Of a stretch of 64,000 nucleotides of DNA, positions 61,225-64,000 are shown one piece after another. This DNA comes from CAWDMC01 sp963803295 (lineage in GTDB: Bacteria; Acidobacteriota; Terriglobia; UBA7540): positions 444,816-508,815 of the forward strand of contig CAWDMC010000002.1 of the NCBI GenBank assembly GCA_963803295.1. The letters are read 5' to 3'. The notes beneath the pieces are model-generated. The model was given only the letters and a program-made list of their open reading frames with translations. It was not told the DNA's origin and searched no databases. Numbering within the stretch: position 1 is the first letter of the stretch; every line of letters begins with the position of its first letter. The position numbers and the translations under genes were made by a program.

Positions 61225-62439
61225 CTATGATTCTCCATGCTCTTCTCCTTCCGCGAGCGGTTCGGGTGGTTTCGGCGTTACCTCGGCGCTCGCGGCTGGC
61301 TTCACGATCAGCAAGTCGATTTTCTGGGCATCGAGCTTTTCTTCGATCAACTGTCGAAGCCGGGAATAAGGGAATTGAGGACAGAAGCTATGCTCGGCAT
61401 CGTTATAAGACACAGCGTTGAAGCGCCGGCGCCCCGCGTAGCCAGCGAGGAAGGCGGCGATCTGATGGCAAGCGGAATCGAGCCGGGCGTGGTACTTTTG
61501 GGTGGCGAGGTGCCGGCGGGGGGCAAAATGAGGAACCGGCCGGCTTTCGGCTTTTTGATCCTCGCTCCAGCGCTGCAGCTGGCGGCGGTGCTCGGCCGCC
61601 CAGCGGCGGACGTGATCGGCATTGTAGATCCACAACCGCTCATCTTTGACGTTGTAGGCGACCAGCATGGAATCCTTCTCCGTGCGCACCACCAGCGTCC
61701 CAGTTTTTTCTTTGTCGGTAGCCGCAGGCCGGGGCAGCCAGGCTACGAGTTTGGCCATGGTTGCGGCGCCGCGCTTGTAGATCGCGCATTCGCCGGTGAT
61801 GGCCGTGCCGGCGACCATCTGTTCGACCGAATGCCGTTGTCGCCGAAACTGCGCTCCGCTTTTGAGCCGGAGCCGATACCGGCGGTCGCCCAAGCGCACG
61901 CTGAGCACGATCACTGCTTTCTCGATCTCGACCGACCAGGACTGGTTGTGAACAGGGAAGGGAGTGGGGTAACGGTAGACCGGCAGCGTCGCCCGGCCCG
62001 TCCAGAGCAGGTCGTAGCGCTTGGCGCGGTACTTGGCCGTGATTGCCTGCTCCAGCGCCGCCACGGTCTGCGAGGGCAGGTCCGGGAACTTGCTGCGGGC
62101 CTCGGGATAGAGATAGGTACGCGGCATGGGCGGCAGCTTGGCGTGGCCGTTGCGCTTGACGTCGCGCACATAGAGCTCGGTCAGCATCCAGTTGGCGCAG
62201 CCGGTGGTCGCGCCCCACATCCGCCGCAGCTCCGCGTCGATCTCCTTCCAGGTAGCGTCGAGCGGCGAAACGATGGGGATCGCCACGGCCCGCAGCAGGT
62301 ATTGTTTTCGCCAGCAGGTCGGGCAATAGAGGAGTTGCTCGCGGCGCTTCCAACCTTTGGGAATCCGCGGCAGGGCCGGCTTAGCGCGGCCGGCGCCGCA
62401 GCTGGCGCAGCGGTGAACGATCGTCTCGGTTACGGTCAT
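61225..62439 (-). CDS. Miniature Cas12/TnpB-like CRISPR-associated protein, RuvC apparently inactive
   Basis: This 404-residue protein lies next to the array. Residues 11-42 hold a zinc ribbon (C11xxC14, C39xxC42), unusual at the N-terminus. Residues 78-95 (CANWMLTELYVRDV) and 118-215 (FPDLPSQTVAALEQAITAKY, VYRYPTPFPVHNQSWSVEIE, GAQFRRQRHSVEQMVAGTAI) have the layout of the WED/REC part of TnpB-like and type V-U effectors. Residues 247-262 (GTLVVRTEKDSMLVAYN) and 340-378 (FNAVSYNDAEHSFCPQFPYS, KIDLLIV) match RuvC-I and RuvC-II strands, but the catalytic Asp and Glu positions carry other residues, and the RuvC-III Asp and the C-terminal zinc finger are absent. It probably binds DNA with a crRNA without cutting. 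The assignment is by eye. Confidence 0.68.
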   Translation of the reverse strand: MTVTETIVHRCASCGAGRAKPALPRIPKGWKRREQLLYCPTCWRKQYLLRAVAIPIVSPLDATWKEIDAELRRMWGATTGCANWMLTELYVRDVKRNGHAKLPPMPRTYLYPEARSKFPDLPSQTVAALEQAITAKYRAKRYDLLWTGRATLPVYRYPTPFPVHNQSWSVEIEKAVIVLSVRLGDRRYRLRLKSGAQFRRQRHSVEQMVAGTAITGECAIYKRGAATMAKLVAWLPRPAATDKEKTGTLVVRTEKDSMLVAYNVKDERLWIYNADHVRRWAAEHRRQLQRWSEDQKAESRPVPHFAPRRHLATQKYHARLDSACHQIAAFLAGYAGRRRFNAVSYNDAEHSFCPQFPYSRLRQLIEEKLDAQKIDLLIVKPAASAEVTPKPPEPLAEGEEHGES

Positions 62440-62621
62440 TGGGTTTCTCCGGCGAACCGGGATCGAGCGAGGAGAATCTTTTCGAGCAGCTCGCCCACAT
62501 CGGCAGTCTGGCCGGTTTCAATCACCGTGTACACGTCGATGCGGCGAAGGATCTCACAGAGAGCCTCAGTGAGCAGGCCGATTTCGGCGCGGTTAAGTTC
62601 AAGGGTCACAGTGAGTTCCAT
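62436..62621 (-). CDS. Small protein coupled to the Cas12-like gene
   Basis: The 61-residue product (MELTVTLELNRAEIGLLTEA, LCEILRRIDVYTVIETG) has no recognised domain; one strand and two helices are likely. Its stop overlaps the Cas12-like start by 4 bp (ATGA), so the two are translationally coupled and it may be an accessory factor, or simply a phage cargo gene. Confidence 0.65.
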   Translation of the reverse strand: MELTVTLELNRAEIGLLTEALCEILRRIDVYTVIETGQTADVGELLEKILLARSRFAGETQ

Positions 62622-62684
62622 GCGTTTTTAGGGTGTCTCGTCAAGAGCCTCCCGGATCTGCTGGGTGAGGCCGGGAGTCTCCTT

Positions 62685-62861
62685 CTATCTCGCTGTCTGT
62701 ACGCGCAGCTCGTACCCAAGCTCGATGCCGATGCTGAGAGCGGTGGCGATAAACTCGGGAGTGACACGCAGGCCGAAGACCTCGGCATCCTGGCTCAAGG
62801 TAGAGATCCAGCCAAGGAATTCGCGAGAGTCTTGCCACTTGAGCGCGAGCCTGCGGCTCAT
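62685..62861 (-). CDS. Small ORF upstream of the Cas12-like unit
   Basis: The 58-residue frame encodes MSRRLALKWQDSREFLGWIS and FGLRVTPEFIATALSIGIEL. After its TAG the same frame continues 18 codons (KETPGLTQQIREALDETP) to a TAA at 62628, so the TAG may be a nonsense mutation in a 77-residue gene. No domain is recognised. It lies on the same strand, 63 bp before the 61-residue gene. Confidence 0.5.
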   Translation of the reverse strand: MSRRLALKWQDSREFLGWISTLSQDAEVFGLRVTPEFIATALSIGIELGYELRVQTAR

Positions 62862-63002
62862 GCTTAAGTCGGGATCTCGCGGCGATTCTGCACGAGGCGG
62901 CGCGAGGCGCGGTCAAGCTGTTTGGCGGTGGCTTGCTGGATATTTCTGTTGTTTCATTTCTCGCTTCCTCGCTAGGGGTAGTGGTGTACTTGGAGAGCCA
63001 TA

Positions 63003-63076
63003 CCATAAGAGCTAGTAGCAACGAAGTGGTCAGTCAACGAAAACACTTGACTAGAAATGAAACACTCCATTATTCT
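63003..63076. promoter_or_regulatory. Divergent promoter region with AGTCAA/TTGACT inverted repeat
   Basis: AGTCAA (63032-63037) and TTGACT (63047-63052) are perfect inverted copies. TTGACT with TATTCT (63071-63076), 18 bp apart, forms a plus-strand promoter. On the minus strand TTGACT (63037-63032) is a -35 with only weak -10 candidates (TTATGG/TAGCTC, 63003-63014). A repressor binding this repeat would shut both directions; the XRE protein at 63450 is the obvious candidate. Confidence 0.4.
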
Positions 63077-63085
63077 CACTTCATC

Positions 63086-63211
63086 ATGAAACAAAACGGT
63101 TTCGGGTCTGGGCCTGGAGGGGTCTCGGAGTCGGATCGTGCAGCAGACCACGCCAAAGCGCTGGTTATAGCCCTTGCACACCTAGGCTCTGTGGACGCCT
63201 TCGGGAATTGA
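63086..63211 (+). CDS. Short plus-strand ORF in the divergent control region
   Basis: The 41-residue frame (MKQNGFGSGPGGVSESDRAA, DHAKALVIALAHLGSVDAF) follows the plus-strand promoter by about 10 bp and may be a small regulatory protein of the element. No clear ribosome site or domain is seen. It is the only possible plus-strand gene of the island. Bases 62862-63002 and 63212-63449 show nothing else I can support. Confidence 0.3.
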   Translation: MKQNGFGSGPGGVSESDRAADHAKALVIALAHLGSVDAFGN

Positions 63212-63449
63212 AACAAAGCTCTCAAGGTTTCACCTTGCCAGTCAATCTAGTGTGTCTAGCAGCAAGATCGGTGGTGGCCGCGTCGAGTAATGCGGCTGCT
63301 TCTTTGGAGCCAGCGTTAGCCTGGCGGCGCAGCTTTTCGATAAAGATAAGCGATCGTCGGCGACGAGGCCGATCTGCTGCTTCAGCGATGCCGGACTGGT
63401 TGTTGGATGGGATTATTTTCGTCGGCAGGATCGGTGTAGGTGGCGGAAG

Positions 63450-63926
63450 TTACTTCTTTGCTATTGCCCCCCCCCCCCCAACTTTGTCAAGTATCTCTTT
63501 AAGTTTCTGCAATTCTTCGGCTCCTGAGTGTAGGCGGTCGATGGCGAGCGGATCGCCGGCGGCGGCGGCTCTGTAGAGGGCCTCCAGGGCTTCGCGGTAG
63601 TGCGTGTAAGCCTTGGTAACGGTCTTCGATGCCCGAGGGATGGCACCTGTGTGTTTGGTGAATGGTGGAACTGCTCGTCGGGGAATGCCAAAGGCCTCGA
63701 ATATCCTGTAGGCCTCTGGTCCAAACTCGCTCAATAGACGGACTAGATTTTCTGCGTCGGGCGCAACGCGGCCATGCTCCCAGTGGCTATACGCGGAGGG
63801 ATGGACGCCGATCCTCTGGGCCATCTGCACTTGGGTTAGATGTGGGCATGCCGCTAACCGGGCGGCTTGAATTGCCCGTCCGAGCCTCTCGTGGGGACGC
63901 GAAGATTTTTCTTGACTAACTAGCAC
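63450..63926 (-). CDS. XRE-family (Cro/CI-type) regulator with a poly-G tract at its 3' end
   Basis: The 158-residue protein starts at GTG 63926 and has an N-terminal HTH_3 domain (LGRAIQAARLAACPHLTQVQ, MAQRIGVHPSAYSHWEHGRV) and a helical C-terminal part (KAYTHYREALEALYRAAAAG) that may dimerise. It is a likely repressor of the mobile element. The last codons lie in a run of 13 G (minus strand; 63467-63479). With 13 G the protein ends GGGGAIAKK; with 12 G it would stop two codons earlier, with 14 G it would gain a tail (NSKEVTSATYTDPADENNPI and a few more residues). So the end is unstable by slippage. Confidence 0.82.
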   Translation of the reverse strand: MLVSQEKSSRPHERLGRAIQAARLAACPHLTQVQMAQRIGVHPSAYSHWEHGRVAPDAENLVRLLSEFGPEAYRIFEAFGIPRRAVPPFTKHTGAIPRASKTVTKAYTHYREALEALYRAAAAGDPLAIDRLHSGAEELQKLKEILDKVGGGGAIAKK

Positions 63927-64000
63927 AAGCTTAGTAGTCTCCTTCCAGTATGCTAAGTCAGCAAGCGCAAACTTCGCAAACTTTCAAAACGCTAGAGGCT

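Noticed and set aside
61237..62631. A 464-codon plus-strand open frame opposite the Cas12-like gene
   Set aside because: It is longer than the minus-strand gene but has no domain character, and its residue pattern is that of an antisense frame in G+C-rich DNA. The minus strand has the zinc ribbon, coupled start and operon context.
62975..62986. A 12-base match (GGGGTAGTGGTG) between spacer 4 and the control region of the element
   Set aside because: A 12-base match in 64 kb searched with five spacers is expected by chance, and the spacer bases next to the repeat on the inferred crRNA do not match, so no seed pairing is possible.
63208..63576. A plus-strand 122-codon frame opposite the XRE gene end
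   Set aside because: It crosses the poly-C run and lacks a ribosome site; the minus-strand HTH gene explains the coding signal.

Overview
The window looks like a chromosomal stretch of an Acidobacteriota bacterium, or a close relative, with an integrated mobile island at its right end. The evidence is the gene mix: two very large TonB-dependent receptors with an N-terminal carboxypeptidase-regulatory domain, a CRTAC1/ASPIC-UnbV protein, many TPR proteins, GH78 and GH97 hydrolases, Tat-exported beta-galactosidase-trimerisation-like proteins and high G+C. There is no 16S gene, so this placement is an inference.

Left part (1-12 kb): the N-terminal part of a GH78 alpha-L-rhamnosidase, amtB-glnB, a TacAT-type (DUF1778/GNAT) toxin-antitoxin pair with a clear operator-promoter, a GH97 glucosidase, a SprT-like metalloprotein, and three less well defined exported or TPR proteins.

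Middle (12-54 kb): a large carbohydrate-use locus. It contains an aldo/keto reductase, a transaldolase-like protein, a sugar isomerase/epimerase, an HpcH/HpaI aldolase, an L-fucose-isomerase-like protein, RpiB-like, DhaK and DhaL proteins, a cyclase-family hydrolase, an Ldh_2 dehydrogenase, five paralogous exported glycosidase-like proteins (one frameshifted), a Zn-alcohol dehydrogenase, two URO-D-like proteins, RraA, a GntR/FadR-type regulator and two TonB-dependent receptors. A palindrome TACGATGTC-N-GACATCGTA lies upstream of the GntR gene, and related sites lie between the two divergent catabolic operons at 15.2-15.5 kb, so one regulon is likely. The DhaK-DhaL-RpiB-transaldolase combination suggests a ketose or tetrulose phosphate route. 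At 48.6-49.8 kb two adjacent AhpD-like genes each carry an in-frame TGA exactly at the second position of the CxxC redox motif, followed by a hairpin with an AGTT-type loop. They are read here as twin selenoproteins.

Right part (55.2-64 kb): a mobile island with almost everything on the minus strand. The left unit has a HigBA pair (higB frameshifted), a short BrnA-like RHH protein and a tyrosine recombinase. The right unit starts at a 3' fragment of tRNA-Glu(CUC) and holds a second tyrosine recombinase with its own RHH protein, then small phage-type genes, a CRISPR array of six identical 36-bp, strongly palindromic repeats, a 404-residue Cas12/TnpB-like protein lacking recognisable RuvC catalytic acids, small coupled ORFs and an XRE repressor at the right edge. 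No cas1, cas2 or other cas gene is visible. This miniature, apparently nuclease-dead CRISPR system on a tRNA-targeted element is the most novel-looking feature. Several frameshifts (24-26 kb, 40.7 kb, 46.9 kb, 57.1 kb) mean that either decay or assembly errors must be considered.
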